DNA of 8,008 bases from JASFJH01 sp050117725 (GTDB lineage: Bacteria; Pseudomonadota; Gammaproteobacteria; AKS1): NCBI GenBank assembly GCA_050117725.1, contig JASFME010000099.1:1-8008 (forward strand). The letters are read 5' to 3'. Numbering within the stretch: position 1 is the first letter of the stretch; each line of letters starts with the position of its first letter. A program made the translations under genes and the position numbers. Below, piece after piece: positions 1 to 6,603 of this stretch. The notes under the pieces were generated by a model, which was not told where the DNA came from, did no database searches, and saw only the letters and a program-made list of their open reading frames with translations.

Positions 1-42
1 TTCCACGAAAATACTGTGCAATATCATGGGGTTTGCAGCCAT
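1..42 (-). CDS. N-terminal fragment of an unidentified gene (cut by the window edge)
   Basis: Fourteen codons are visible, reading MAANPMILHSIFVE, and the frame is still open at the left edge. The start at 42 is chosen because an AGGAAGG-like ribosome site lies at 59-53 on the minus strand with a 10-nt spacing. The other in-frame ATG (27-25) is too far from that site, and the ATG at 50-48 is in another frame that stops after eight codons. The gene would begin 52 nt after the protease stop codon and in the same direction, so it may be the last visible member of the same transcript. The fragment is too short to assign a family; it has no signal peptide and no recognisable motif. Confidence 0.45.
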   Translation of the reverse strand, partial: MAANPMILHSIFVE

Positions 43-93
43 CTGTGCATAACCTTCCTGACGTGAAACCCTGTCACCGCCTGTTCCACGCCA

Positions 94-987
94 TCAATCA
101 GTAAGGTGGCCCTGCATGACGTCGGCAAATCTGGATTGTACCGCCGGTTGTTCGGCATAGCTTTGCAGGGGTTCAAGGGCACTGTCGAGGCGTTCAATGC
201 GCTCCCGTGGGGCCGGGTGGGTACGGTACATGAGTTCGCGTTCCCGCTCCTCGGGCCGCGCAGTTTCGAGGGTCTGCAGCACGGCGACCAGCGCGTACGG
301 GTCGTAACCGGACCGTGCCGCGATAACCACGCCCATGCGATCGGCCTCGAATTCATCTTCTTGATCCAGCCCGCTTGTATACAGATTTTTTAATGTGTCG
401 ACGAGCGTGGTGGCGGCAGCATTACCCTGGCCATCATCAGTCTGGCGGTAGAGTTTGAGCAGGCCACCGGCGCCCGAGGTCAGACTGGTCATGGCCGCAA
501 TGTGGTGTTTGCGCACGACATGGGCGGCTTCATGCGCCAGTACCCCGGCCAGTTCGGCCTCGTTACGCAGGTTGTAGAGCAGGCCGCGTGTGATGAAGAT
601 CTTGCCACCCGGCGTGGCGAAGGCATTCACGGAGTCGGTGTCGAGTACCGCGAAACGCCAGGGCAGGTCGGGACGTTCGGTTTGCGAGACGACCCAGCGC
701 CCAACGCGGTTAATATAGGTTTGCAGGGCCGGGTCAGTGACGAGCGGGGCGGCCCCCAGCAGCATGGCAGCGGCATCATTGCCGATGGCGATTTCCTCTT
801 CTTCATCTATCCCGGTAATGCTGCGGGAGACGTCCTTGACGCCACTGATGGTTTCGCCGATGTCGATGCCGCCGCCATCATTGTTACCACCACCAAACGG
901 CACATCCAGACCGCCAAAATCAAACGCGGCCACAGGCGATATACACATGGCGAGCAGGATACCAGTCAGTACGAAACGGCTTTTCAT
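94..987 (-). CDS. M48 family zinc metalloprotease, exported
   Basis: This 297-aa protein should hydrolyse peptide bonds using one zinc ion, probably in the periplasm. Residues 1-21 are a signal peptide (basic start, hydrophobic core, cleavage near PVAA). C15 follows LAM, so it is not a canonical lipobox. Residues 24-60 are rich in Gly and Asp. The peptidase domain has the family pattern NAFATPGGKIFITRGLL (121-137), the zinc motif HEAAH (152-156, catalytic E153), the third ligand in the EAD triplet (E214), and a C-terminal HPAPRERI (257-264). It is the length of LoiP/YcaL-like or short BepA-like members; no long TPR tail is present, so it is not assigned to BepA. Its ATG overlaps the SH3b stop codon (ATGA) and sits behind a strong AGGAGGAG site at 1000-993 inside the SH3b gene, which points to translational coupling. 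Known relatives act in outer-membrane protein quality control; that role here is inferred. Confidence 0.93.
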   Translation of the reverse strand: MKSRFVLTGILLAMCISPVAAFDFGGLDVPFGGGNNDGGGIDIGETISGVKDVSRSITGIDEEEEIAIGNDAAAMLLGAAPLVTDPALQTYINRVGRWVVSQTERPDLPWRFAVLDTDSVNAFATPGGKIFITRGLLYNLRNEAELAGVLAHEAAHVVRKHHIAAMTSLTSGAGGLLKLYRQTDDGQGNAAATTLVDTLKNLYTSGLDQEDEFEADRMGVVIAARSGYDPYALVAVLQTLETARPEERERELMYRTHPAPRERIERLDSALEPLQSYAEQPAVQSRFADVMQGHLTD

Positions 988-1634
988 GGTGACTCCTCCT
1001 CTTCGCTTGTCTCGCTGTTGCCGCCGGAGAACAGATCGAGCAGGCCGCCACTGCCTTCACCGGCGGCATCGCCCGTGAAGTAATCCAGCCTGCTGGCAAG
1101 CAGTTGTTGCCGGGCGGCGAAGCGTTGTGCCTGTTCCGCACTCACAGCAAAATTATCCAGCGCGTTGACGGCCTCCGGGTCAGGTGAGGCATTGTCGAGT
1201 TGTTCGGCATCCAGGCCACGAATACCGGTAGTGGAGGTGACTTCACTGCTGCTCCCGTGACCGGTTGAGAACAGTCCGCCGGTCAGGGCGTCACCGAGTG
1301 TGTCAAGCTTGCCGATTTTTTTCTGCTGGCCGGGTGCGCCGGTCTTGCCCTTGCCTTTAGCTTTGTTCTTGCCGGGCTTGCGACGCTCCAGGCGCAGCCC
1401 GGTCAGACGTACCCAGCCGGTGTGCTTTTCGAAGTTGATCTGGTACCAGCCACCCTTGCGTTCGAGGATTTGCAAACGGGTGTCGCTGGGCAGGCGCCTG
1501 AGTTCCACGGCATCCCGGTAGGGTCCGTCGCGCAGACCGGTATCACGCAGGGTAACGGCGTACTGTTCGGCATTGAGTGAGGCAGTGGCGAGCAACAGGT
1601 TGGCCGCCAGTAGCACGGAAATGATCTGTTTCAT
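984..1634 (-). CDS. Exported SH3b-domain protein with basic linker and low-complexity tail
   Basis: This 216-aa protein begins with a signal peptide (residues 1-22, cleavage likely after LNA). Residues 24-84 form a bacterial SH3-like domain, shown by LRDGPYRDAVELRRLP, LQILERKGGWYQI and TGWV, typical of envelope proteins that bind peptide or cell-wall ligands. A very basic segment follows (about 84-109, many Lys/Arg/Gly). Next comes a region with GIRGLDAEQLDNASPDPEAV (137-156) and a helix-like, Gln/Ala-rich stretch (165-183), then a Gly/Ser- and Glu-rich C-terminus ending EEEESP. No catalytic domain is seen. It starts 4 nt after the cyclase stop codon with a GGGGAG site inside the cyclase gene, and its own stop overlaps the protease start. 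The spacing suggests that the SH3b protein and protease are made together, perhaps as partners or as adaptor and enzyme. That partnership is inference; the SH3b call is firm. Confidence 0.85.
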   Translation of the reverse strand: MKQIISVLLAANLLLATASLNAEQYAVTLRDTGLRDGPYRDAVELRRLPSDTRLQILERKGGWYQINFEKHTGWVRLTGLRLERRKPGKNKAKGKGKTGAPGQQKKIGKLDTLGDALTGGLFSTGHGSSSEVTSTTGIRGLDAEQLDNASPDPEAVNALDNFAVSAEQAQRFAARQQLLASRLDYFTGDAAGEGSGGLLDLFSGGNSETSEEEESP

Positions 1635-1638
1635 TGCG

Positions 1639-3501
1639 TTATGCTCCCCGGCGGCGCGGCTCGAATAATTGCACCGCCTGTTCCCTGCCTTTCACCTTAT
1701 AAGAGCCATGCTCGATGAAGTCAAATGCATCGCCACATTGCTCACGGGTCGCCGCCGAGACGAGGATGCGGGCACCGACTTCCTTGGTTTTGCCCTCGAT
1801 GCGGCTGGCCAGGTTGACCGTGTCACCGATGCAGGTGTAGTCCAGCCGGTTGTCCGAGCCAATCATGCCGACCACGGCGGGACCGCTGTGAATGCCGATG
1901 CCGATATCGAAGTTTTGCCCGGTTTCCCCGCCAATTTCGTCACGGAAGGCGTGCAGCGAATCCACCATGTCGAGCGCGCTCTCGACGGCATCACAGGCAT
2001 GTGCCGGGTTGTTCAGCGGTGCGCCCCAGAAGGCCATAATGGCATCGCCGATGAATTTATCCATGGTGCCGCCATGGGCGAAAATCACGTGGGTTTGCCG
2101 GCTGAAATAATTATTCAGCAGGCTGACGATTTCCTCGGCGCTGCGGTTTTCCGACAGCGTCGTAAAGCCACGGATATCCGAAAACAGCACACTGAGCTGG
2201 CGTTCGCCGGCATTGACGTAGTCATTGAGCGCGAGTTCGCCTTGATTGACCAGGTCTTTGACCACATGCGGATCGAGGAAGCGACTGAACATCGCCACTG
2301 AACGTTGTCGGGTACGTCGCTCCTGCAAGTACTCGACGAGTGCTGCGGCACCATAAAACAACCAGGCAAACGAGAGAGGTGCGAGTACCGGGATATACAG
2401 GTAACGCCCGACACTGTAATAGCCGGCATACAGCAGGATTGCAGTGACGCCGAGCATGCCGCCGAGAATACGCAGCGGGTTGCGGGACCGTTTGTAACGC
2501 CAGTACACGGCGGTGATCAGGAGCAGAGCGATTACCAGCCCGCTCCAGCGTGGCAGGCGCTGCATCCAGCGACGGTTTTTCAGGTTATCGATGGCTGTGG
2601 CCAGGATCTCCACACCCGGGTGGACACCGCTGATGGGCGTGAATATTTGATCCTCGAGTGCCGCGGCCGTGGAGCCGATGATGACGATTTTGCCACGCAA
2701 TTCATCCGGTGGTCGTTGTGGCTGGCGCTGGCCCATGTCGTCGTACAGATCGTAGAACGCGATGCGTGAATGGGCGTCCACGCCAGCGCGCCAGTGTAGT
2801 AACAGATCCTGTTGGAGCGGTGTCGCATAGCCAAGATCGCGGGCAAGCCGCAACGGCAGTGACGGGATGTTCCAGCCGGAACGTTCATGGTAGAGGCGAT
2901 AATGTCGGCCTATCTGGTCAGTATCGCTGATGAAGTTAATTGCGCCGAGCCGGCCGGTTTTCAGCACGGGAGCAAACGGCAGCTCGGCCTCCAGTGTTGC
3001 GGCAGGGTCGGCATTGGCAGTGGCCACGAAACCGAGGGCTTCGCCGTATTCACCGAGTATAATTTCACTACTGTTGTCCTGTGGTTGCAGGATAAACGGG
3101 AAGTACACATTGGTGGTCGGGGCCAGTACCGAGGCGAAATAGGCATCGCTTTCGCGCAACAGGGCATTGTCATCCGCGCTGAACAGGATGTCATACACAA
3201 CCGCGGTTGGCTGCTGGGCGAGGACCCCTTCAAGTAACTCGGCGTGAATGGCACGTGGCCATGGATAGCGACCGACTTCCGGCGCCATTCTGCCGAGACT
3301 GTATTCGTTGATGTCGATAATGACGATATCGGGATCGGCTGTGAGCGTGCTGGCATGCATGCGGGTAAAGACATCGCCGAGACGTTTTTCCTCGTTGTCC
3401 AGCAGACCAAACAGACTGAACTCGAGCACTGCGAGCAATATGGTCAGCGCGGCCAGTAGTCCCGTCAGAGGAATGCTTTTATCAGTTTTACCGGTTGGCA
3501 T
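1639..3501 (-). CDS. CHASE2-domain class III adenylate cyclase, membrane bound
   Basis: This 620-aa protein is predicted to make cAMP from ATP. TM1 is at about 11-34, followed by an extracytoplasmic CHASE2 sensor (about 38-310, ending with GVHPGVEILATAIDNL, 292-307). Three more hydrophobic helices follow (about 320-335, 345-363, 368-389), then a short linker and a cytoplasmic cyclase domain (about 433-617). Catalytic features are complete: metal-binding D442 in FSDIRGFT and D486 in FIGD, purine-specifying K482 and T556 (the Lys/Thr pair is a known adenylate-cyclase variant), and transition-state N563 and R567 in VNLASR. A guanylate cyclase would be expected to have Glu/Cys-like residues at the purine sites. 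The start at 3501 has an AAAGGG site at 3513-3508 with good spacing. It is the first gene of a tight cyclase-SH3b-protease group. CHASE2 ligands are generally unknown, and none can be inferred here. Confidence 0.94.
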   Translation of the reverse strand: MPTGKTDKSIPLTGLLAALTILLAVLEFSLFGLLDNEEKRLGDVFTRMHASTLTADPDIVIIDINEYSLGRMAPEVGRYPWPRAIHAELLEGVLAQQPTAVVYDILFSADDNALLRESDAYFASVLAPTTNVYFPFILQPQDNSSEIILGEYGEALGFVATANADPAATLEAELPFAPVLKTGRLGAINFISDTDQIGRHYRLYHERSGWNIPSLPLRLARDLGYATPLQQDLLLHWRAGVDAHSRIAFYDLYDDMGQRQPQRPPDELRGKIVIIGSTAAALEDQIFTPISGVHPGVEILATAIDNLKNRRWMQRLPRWSGLVIALLLITAVYWRYKRSRNPLRILGGMLGVTAILLYAGYYSVGRYLYIPVLAPLSFAWLFYGAAALVEYLQERRTRQRSVAMFSRFLDPHVVKDLVNQGELALNDYVNAGERQLSVLFSDIRGFTTLSENRSAEEIVSLLNNYFSRQTHVIFAHGGTMDKFIGDAIMAFWGAPLNNPAHACDAVESALDMVDSLHAFRDEIGGETGQNFDIGIGIHSGPAVVGMIGSDNRLDYTCIGDTVNLASRIEGKTKEVGARILVSAATREQCGDAFDFIEHGSYKVKGREQAVQLFEPRRRGA

Positions 3502-3536
3502 GTTGTTCCCTTTCGTGCACCGGGCAAGCTGCAGTG

Positions 3537-3564
3537 ATTATGCAATGCGCCGTCGTCGGCACAA
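3537..3564 (-). promoter_or_regulatory. Weak candidate promoter for the cyclase gene
   Basis: On the minus strand CATAAT (3542-3537, five of six matches to a -10 box) lies 16 nt downstream of TTGTGC (3564-3559, only TTG matches a -35 box). Transcription would start near 3530, about 30 nt before the cyclase ATG. The poor -35 would fit an activated promoter, and a perfect palindrome sits directly upstream. This is a pattern call only. Confidence 0.25.
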
Positions 3565-3565
3565 A

Positions 3566-3582
3566 ACATAAACTGTTTATGT
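3566..3582. promoter_or_regulatory. Perfect 17-bp palindrome, possible operator
   Basis: ACATAAAC and GTTTATGT flank a single central T, giving a perfect 8+1+8 inverted repeat in the 95-nt gap between the degenerate-GGDEF regulator and the cyclase gene. It ends 14 nt after the regulator's stop codon and is AT-rich in GC-rich surroundings. Its centre is about 44 nt upstream of the cyclase start site predicted from the weak promoter, a position typical of an activator overlapping -35. As an RNA hairpin it would have only about 7 AT-rich pairs and a 3-nt loop followed by four T, so a terminator is less likely. It does not match the LexA, FNR or CRP consensus. Confidence 0.4.
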
Positions 3583-3596
3583 CTGGCGCGGCGTCA

Positions 3597-4835
3597 TCAG
3601 TCCCCGGGGCGAGATGCTGACTGCCTGGCTTTGCCACACTGTGCCCGAATACGTGCAATGGCATCGTCGATGTCCAGGCCCAGGTGGCGGTTGGCAAGTT
3701 CGAGCAAGGGCAGGCTACGCAGGACTAACAATGCAAGATGCGGATGCAGACTGTGCTGCTCATCATGTTCAATACGTAACAGTGCGGTTTCGATATCGGG
3801 GGCAGGTTCCGGAGGCGGCAATTCAGTCCCGGCCTCTTCTGTAATGGCCACGAACTCGCCTGCCTGTTCGGTCTCTCCTGCCACGACCGGTTCACGGTCT
3901 TCGCTGATCACGCAGTTGCCCCCGGCGTTGACGGCAGCCGCCAGACGCTGGTCGGCGACCCCGATAATATCGTCGGCCGTTGTCGTTGACGTGATGTCCG
4001 GGTTGGCTACGCCGATACTGACAGTTATGGGCAGGGCAAAGCCACCGTATTCAAATTGCGTTTCGGCGAGTTGCCGGCGAAGACGTTCACCCACCTGTTT
4101 CGCGCCAATACGGTTGGTGCGCGGCATGAGGAAGGCGAGTTTGGCGACACCGGTACGGGCCAGCGTGTCTTCCTGTCGTACACATTGCTTGATGATTTCA
4201 CAAATCTGTTTGAGGACGTAGGTGGCCGGTTCCTTGCCGTGCTTGGTAAACAGGCTATTGAAGTTATCGATATCGATACGCAGCAGCGCGAGTTCACCGC
4301 GGTGTCGCCTGGCAAAGGCAATATCCTTGTTCAGCCTCTCATCGAAGTGTTTTTTGTTGGCCAGCCCGGTCAGCGCATCCAGGGTCGAGGTCTGTTCGAG
4401 TACCTCGGCGGTTTCGGTCAGTTTGCGGCTTGTGGTATCGAGCTTGACGTGGGTTTTTGCGCGGCTGCGTAACTCCACAGACTCAAACGGCTTGCTGATA
4501 AAATCCGAGGCACCGGCACCCAGGGCACGGTCCTTGGTCTTCTCGTCATCCTCGGCGCCGGTGATGATGATGACCGGGGTCTCGCGGATGCGTGCATCGT
4601 CGCTGTTGCGGACACGTTCCAGCAGGCCAAAGCCATCCAGTTCCGGCATGGACAGATCGGAGAATACGACGCGGATATCATCGTGCTGCTGGAGCATTGT
4701 CCAGCCTTCCTCACCATCGGCGGCTTCCGTGATGGTGTATTCCTTGCCAAGGATCTTGATGATGGCCCGACGCATCAGGCGGGAATCATCGACAACCAGC
4801 AGGTGTGGCTGTCCGGCCGTATTTTCGTCTGGCAT
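3597..4835 (-). CDS. PleD-like response regulator with degenerate GGDEF domain
   Basis: This 412-aa cytoplasmic protein starts with a complete receiver domain (10-128): acidic D16/D17, phospho-acceptor D60 in FSDLSMPELDG, T92 and K115 in SKPF. A helical linker (132-150) leads to a GGDEF fold (about 151-310) with an intact DALTGLAN. The signature is GVAKL (229-233) instead of GGDEF/GGEEF. An ungapped alignment from memory with Caulobacter PleD puts F196 at the substrate Asn, T205 at the substrate Asp and A231 at the metal-binding Glu, so cyclase activity should be lost. D188 is kept. The inhibitory-site RxxD is intact as RQED (220-223). A Pro/Glu-rich linker follows, and residues 345-412 are a helical extension I do not recognise. 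The start has an AGGA site at 4845-4842 with 6-nt spacing. The likely role is phosphorylation-controlled c-di-GMP binding or protein interaction, not synthesis. It may share a transcript with the cyclase gene 95 nt downstream. Confidence 0.9.
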   Translation of the reverse strand: MPDENTAGQPHLLVVDDSRLMRRAIIKILGKEYTITEAADGEEGWTMLQQHDDIRVVFSDLSMPELDGFGLLERVRNSDDARIRETPVIIITGAEDDEKTKDRALGAGASDFISKPFESVELRSRAKTHVKLDTTSRKLTETAEVLEQTSTLDALTGLANKKHFDERLNKDIAFARRHRGELALLRIDIDNFNSLFTKHGKEPATYVLKQICEIIKQCVRQEDTLARTGVAKLAFLMPRTNRIGAKQVGERLRRQLAETQFEYGGFALPITVSIGVANPDITSTTTADDIIGVADQRLAAAVNAGGNCVISEDREPVVAGETEQAGEFVAITEEAGTELPPPEPAPDIETALLRIEHDEQHSLHPHLALLVLRSLPLLELANRHLGLDIDDAIARIRAQCGKARQSASRPGD

Positions 4836-4850
4836 TGCGTATCCTGTGAA

Positions 4851-4868
4851 AGCGCCTGATCAGGTGCT
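4851..4868. repeat. Near-perfect 18-bp palindrome in the regulator leader
   Basis: The sequence has a perfect CCTGATCAGG core (4855-4864), extended by matching AGC and GCT arms around one mismatched pair, so 8 of 9 base pairs match. It lies between the candidate minus-strand promoter and the ribosome site of the regulator gene. It would therefore be in the 5' leader, either as operator DNA downstream of the start site or as a leader structure. No T-run follows on the minus strand, so it is not a terminator. Confidence 0.35.
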
Positions 4869-4901
4869 GGTTGTTATTATTTTGTTAAAAAAGCTTGTCT
4901 A

Positions 4902-4929
4902 ATCATAGTAGTTAACCATAATCATTCAA
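4902..4929 (-). promoter_or_regulatory. Candidate sigma-70-type promoter for the regulator gene
   Basis: On the minus strand TTGAAT (4929-4924, four of six matches to -35) and TATGAT (4907-4902, five of six matches to -10) are 16 nt apart in an AT-rich stretch. Transcription would start near 4895, leaving a leader of about 60 nt before the regulator ATG at 4835. This is the best-looking minus-strand promoter in the divergent region; no other convincing pair was found by eye. Confidence 0.45.
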
Positions 4930-5084
4930 GCATATATAGATGGCCAGGGACAGTGCCGGGCGGTTTGCTACGCCAATTTGCCTGCTTTGTCACAGTGTCA
5001 TCATGTTACAGCCTTACCCCGGGACAGGCCTGCAGGCGGTGACACAATGACTTGTCCGGATCCCGGGCTATGGTGTAGCCTTCT

Positions 5085-5106
5085 TATAATCAATAGCTTG
5101 GGAGAG
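5085..5106 (+). promoter_or_regulatory. Consensus -10 box and ribosome site deciding the HNH gene start
   Basis: A perfect TATAAT occurs at 5085-5090, with GGAGAG at 5101-5106 six nt before a GTG at 5113. No convincing -35 lies 16-18 nt upstream of the -10 box. If the box is used, transcription would begin around 5097. That excludes the earlier in-frame TTG (4978) and ATG (5047) and makes the leader only about 16 nt long. Confidence 0.45.
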
Positions 5107-5112
5107 TTAGCG

Positions 5113-5715
5113 GTGTACGGATTAGGCCAGCAGGTACTGCGAACGGACGTGGCAGGCATGCCGCTGGAATGGATTGACTACCAGGATGCCGTGCGGCTCT
5201 ACCATGCCGGCCAGGTTGCCTTTACCTGCGGCACACCGCTGTACCGCTTACATGGCGGGATCAATGCCCGCAGCGGGCGGCAGAGTTTTATCGAGGTCAA
5301 CTCGATTATCGCGACCTTTGGCAATAACCGGGCCCTGGCCAGGGCGCGCCGCTTTTATACCCCACCTTTGAATAATCCTGCCCTGTTCAAACGCGATGGC
5401 CGTCTGTGCATGTATTGTGGCGAGCGTTTTCCGGCCCGTGATTTGTCTCGTGATCACATTCGGCCATTGAGCCAGGGAGGTGAAGACAACTGGAACAATG
5501 TGATTACCTCGTGCAAGCGTTGCAATAATCACAAGGCCGGGCGCACCCCCGAGCAGGCCGGTATGCAGTTGCTGGCGGTTCCGTTCACGCCGACCCATGC
5601 CGAGTATGTTTACCTGCAGGGCAAGCGTGTGCTGGCTGACCAGATGGAATTTCTGCTCGCCCATTTCCCGCGTAAAAGCCCCATCCACGCCCGACTGGCA
5701 GCCGTGCAAAGCTGA
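5113..5715 (+). CDS. Stand-alone HNH endonuclease family protein
   Basis: The protein is 200 aa when started at GTG 5113. That start is preferred over upstream in-frame starts because it has a GGAGAG site and because conservation-like sequence (LRTDVAGMPLEWIDYQDAV) begins just after it. Residues 9-90 form the N-terminal domain typical of a widespread stand-alone bacterial HNH family (VAGMPLEWI, SIIATFG). The HNH fold is at about 98-143: zinc-type CxxC (C99, C102), catalytic DH (D114/H115), N129, a second CxxC (C134, C137) and H140. The C-terminus (150-195) carries the family's MQLLAVPFTPTHAEY and ADQMEFLL. HNH enzymes cut or nick DNA, but the substrate of this stand-alone family is not known to me. 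No intron, intein, phage or restriction methylase gene is nearby, so it looks like a resident chromosomal gene. The next gene begins 3 nt after its stop codon, so the two are probably co-transcribed. Confidence 0.88.
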   Translation: MYGLGQQVLRTDVAGMPLEWIDYQDAVRLYHAGQVAFTCGTPLYRLHGGINARSGRQSFIEVNSIIATFGNNRALARARRFYTPPLNNPALFKRDGRLCMYCGERFPARDLSRDHIRPLSQGGEDNWNNVITSCKRCNNHKAGRTPEQAGMQLLAVPFTPTHAEYVYLQGKRVLADQMEFLLAHFPRKSPIHARLAAVQS

Positions 5716-5718
5716 ATT

Positions 5719-6603
5719 ATGTCCCTGTGGTCAGCGATCGCTGCCGATATCAGCACGGTTACCGGCACCACGTTCAGCGTAGCGAGCGAGCATGCTGTCG
5801 GTGGTGGCAGCATCAATGAGGCATACCGGCTACAAGGCGACGGGCAAACCTATTTCGTCAAGCTGAACAACCCTGGCCGGTTGACGATGTTCGAGGCCGA
5901 GGCGGAAGGCCTGAGAGAGATCGCGGCCTCGAACAGTATCCGGGTGCCGGGTGTGATTTGCACGGGTGTAGCGGCCGGCTCCAGCTTCATCGTGCTCGAA
6001 TATTTATCACTCGATCACGGCAGCCGCGCGGCGCAGGCGCAACTGGGGCGGGATCTGGCCGCGATGCATCGTCAGACCCGTCCCCGGTTCGGTTGGCAGC
6101 GGGACAACACGATTGGCTCGACGCCACAGCATAATGACTGGCGGGATGATTGGCCCGGTTTTCTGCGTGAGCAACGGCTGGGTTACCAGCTCGAACTGGC
6201 GGCAGGCAACGGCTGCAGTCGGCAACTACGCGAGCAGGGGGCCCGACTGCTCGACGGGCTGGAAGGGTTTTTCCATGACTACACCCCGCAGGCCTCGTTA
6301 CTGCACGGCGACCTGTGGTCCGGCAATTACGCGGTAACGACCGACGACATACCGGTAATTTTTGACCCTGCCGTGTACTATGGTGATCGGGAAGCGGACC
6401 TGGCTATGACCGAGTTGTTTGGTGCCTTCCCGGCGGCCTTTTATGAAGCATACCAGGCCGCGTGGCCACTGGACCCGGGCTATTCGAGCCGTAAACAGTT
6501 GTATAACCTGTACCACATCCTCAATCATTTCAATCTGTTCGGGGGCGGTTATGAAGGCCAGGCCCTGTCCATGTGCAAGCGATTGCTCGCGCAGTTGCCT
6601 TGA
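5719..6603 (+). CDS. Fructosamine-3-kinase family protein (ketosamine repair kinase)
   Basis: This 294-aa cytoplasmic enzyme is of the fructosamine kinase/APH-like fold. Family members use ATP to phosphorylate the sugar part of glycated amines on proteins or small molecules, which destabilises the adduct and repairs the amine. Visible motifs are the nucleotide loop GGGSINEAYRL (28-38), the ATP lysine in YFVKLN (K48), an acidic partner in the EAEAEG segment (59-64), the hinge region FIVLEYL (90-96), the catalytic loop LLHGDLWSGN (194-203, D198 and N203) and the metal-binding DPAVYYGDREADLAM (216-230). Length is normal for bacterial YniA-like members and nothing key is missing. The start at 5719 follows the HNH stop by 3 nt and lacks a clear ribosome site, which suggests translation coupled to the upstream gene. 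The actual substrate, such as ribulosamines or erythrulosamines, cannot be read from sequence. The family call is firm. Confidence 0.93.
   Translation: MSLWSAIAADISTVTGTTFSVASEHAVGGGSINEAYRLQGDGQTYFVKLNNPGRLTMFEAEAEGLREIAASNSIRVPGVICTGVAAGSSFIVLEYLSLDHGSRAAQAQLGRDLAAMHRQTRPRFGWQRDNTIGSTPQHNDWRDDWPGFLREQRLGYQLELAAGNGCSRQLREQGARLLDGLEGFFHDYTPQASLLHGDLWSGNYAVTTDDIPVIFDPAVYYGDREADLAMTELFGAFPAAFYEAYQAAWPLDPGYSSRKQLYNLYHILNHFNLFGGGYEGQALSMCKRLLAQLP

Noticed and set aside
1..42. Left-edge fragment as a TusA-type sulfurtransferase, which can follow M48 genes
   Set aside because: The visible residues lack the expected start pattern, and the cysteine-proline motif would lie outside the window.
94..987. 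Naming the protease BepA or LoiP
   Set aside because: It has neither a long C-terminal TPR region nor a canonical lipobox, so only the M48 family is supported.
502..1083. Long plus-strand reading frame opposite the protease and SH3b genes
   Set aside because: It mirrors two clear minus-strand genes with recognisable domains; its product looks like antisense translation with no motif.
1669..2301. Long plus-strand reading frame opposite the cyclase catalytic domain
   Set aside because: It is an antisense shadow of a strongly supported gene with no ribosome site or domain of its own.
3566..3582. Palindrome as a terminator of the regulator gene
   Set aside because: The stem is short and AT-rich with a minimal loop and only four T afterwards; an operator fits better.
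4222..4902. Ser-rich plus-strand reading frame opposite the regulator gene
   Set aside because: Low-complexity Ser/Arg composition typical of reverse-strand translation of a GC-rich gene.
4987..5045. Inverted TGTCAC/GTGACA repeats in the divergent region
   Set aside because: The arms are only 6 nt and far apart; this is likely by chance.
4978..5112. N-terminal extension of the HNH protein from TTG 4978 or ATG 5047
   Set aside because: Neither start has a good ribosome site, the added residues look unlike the family, and a perfect TATAAT at 5085-5090 would start the transcript after them.
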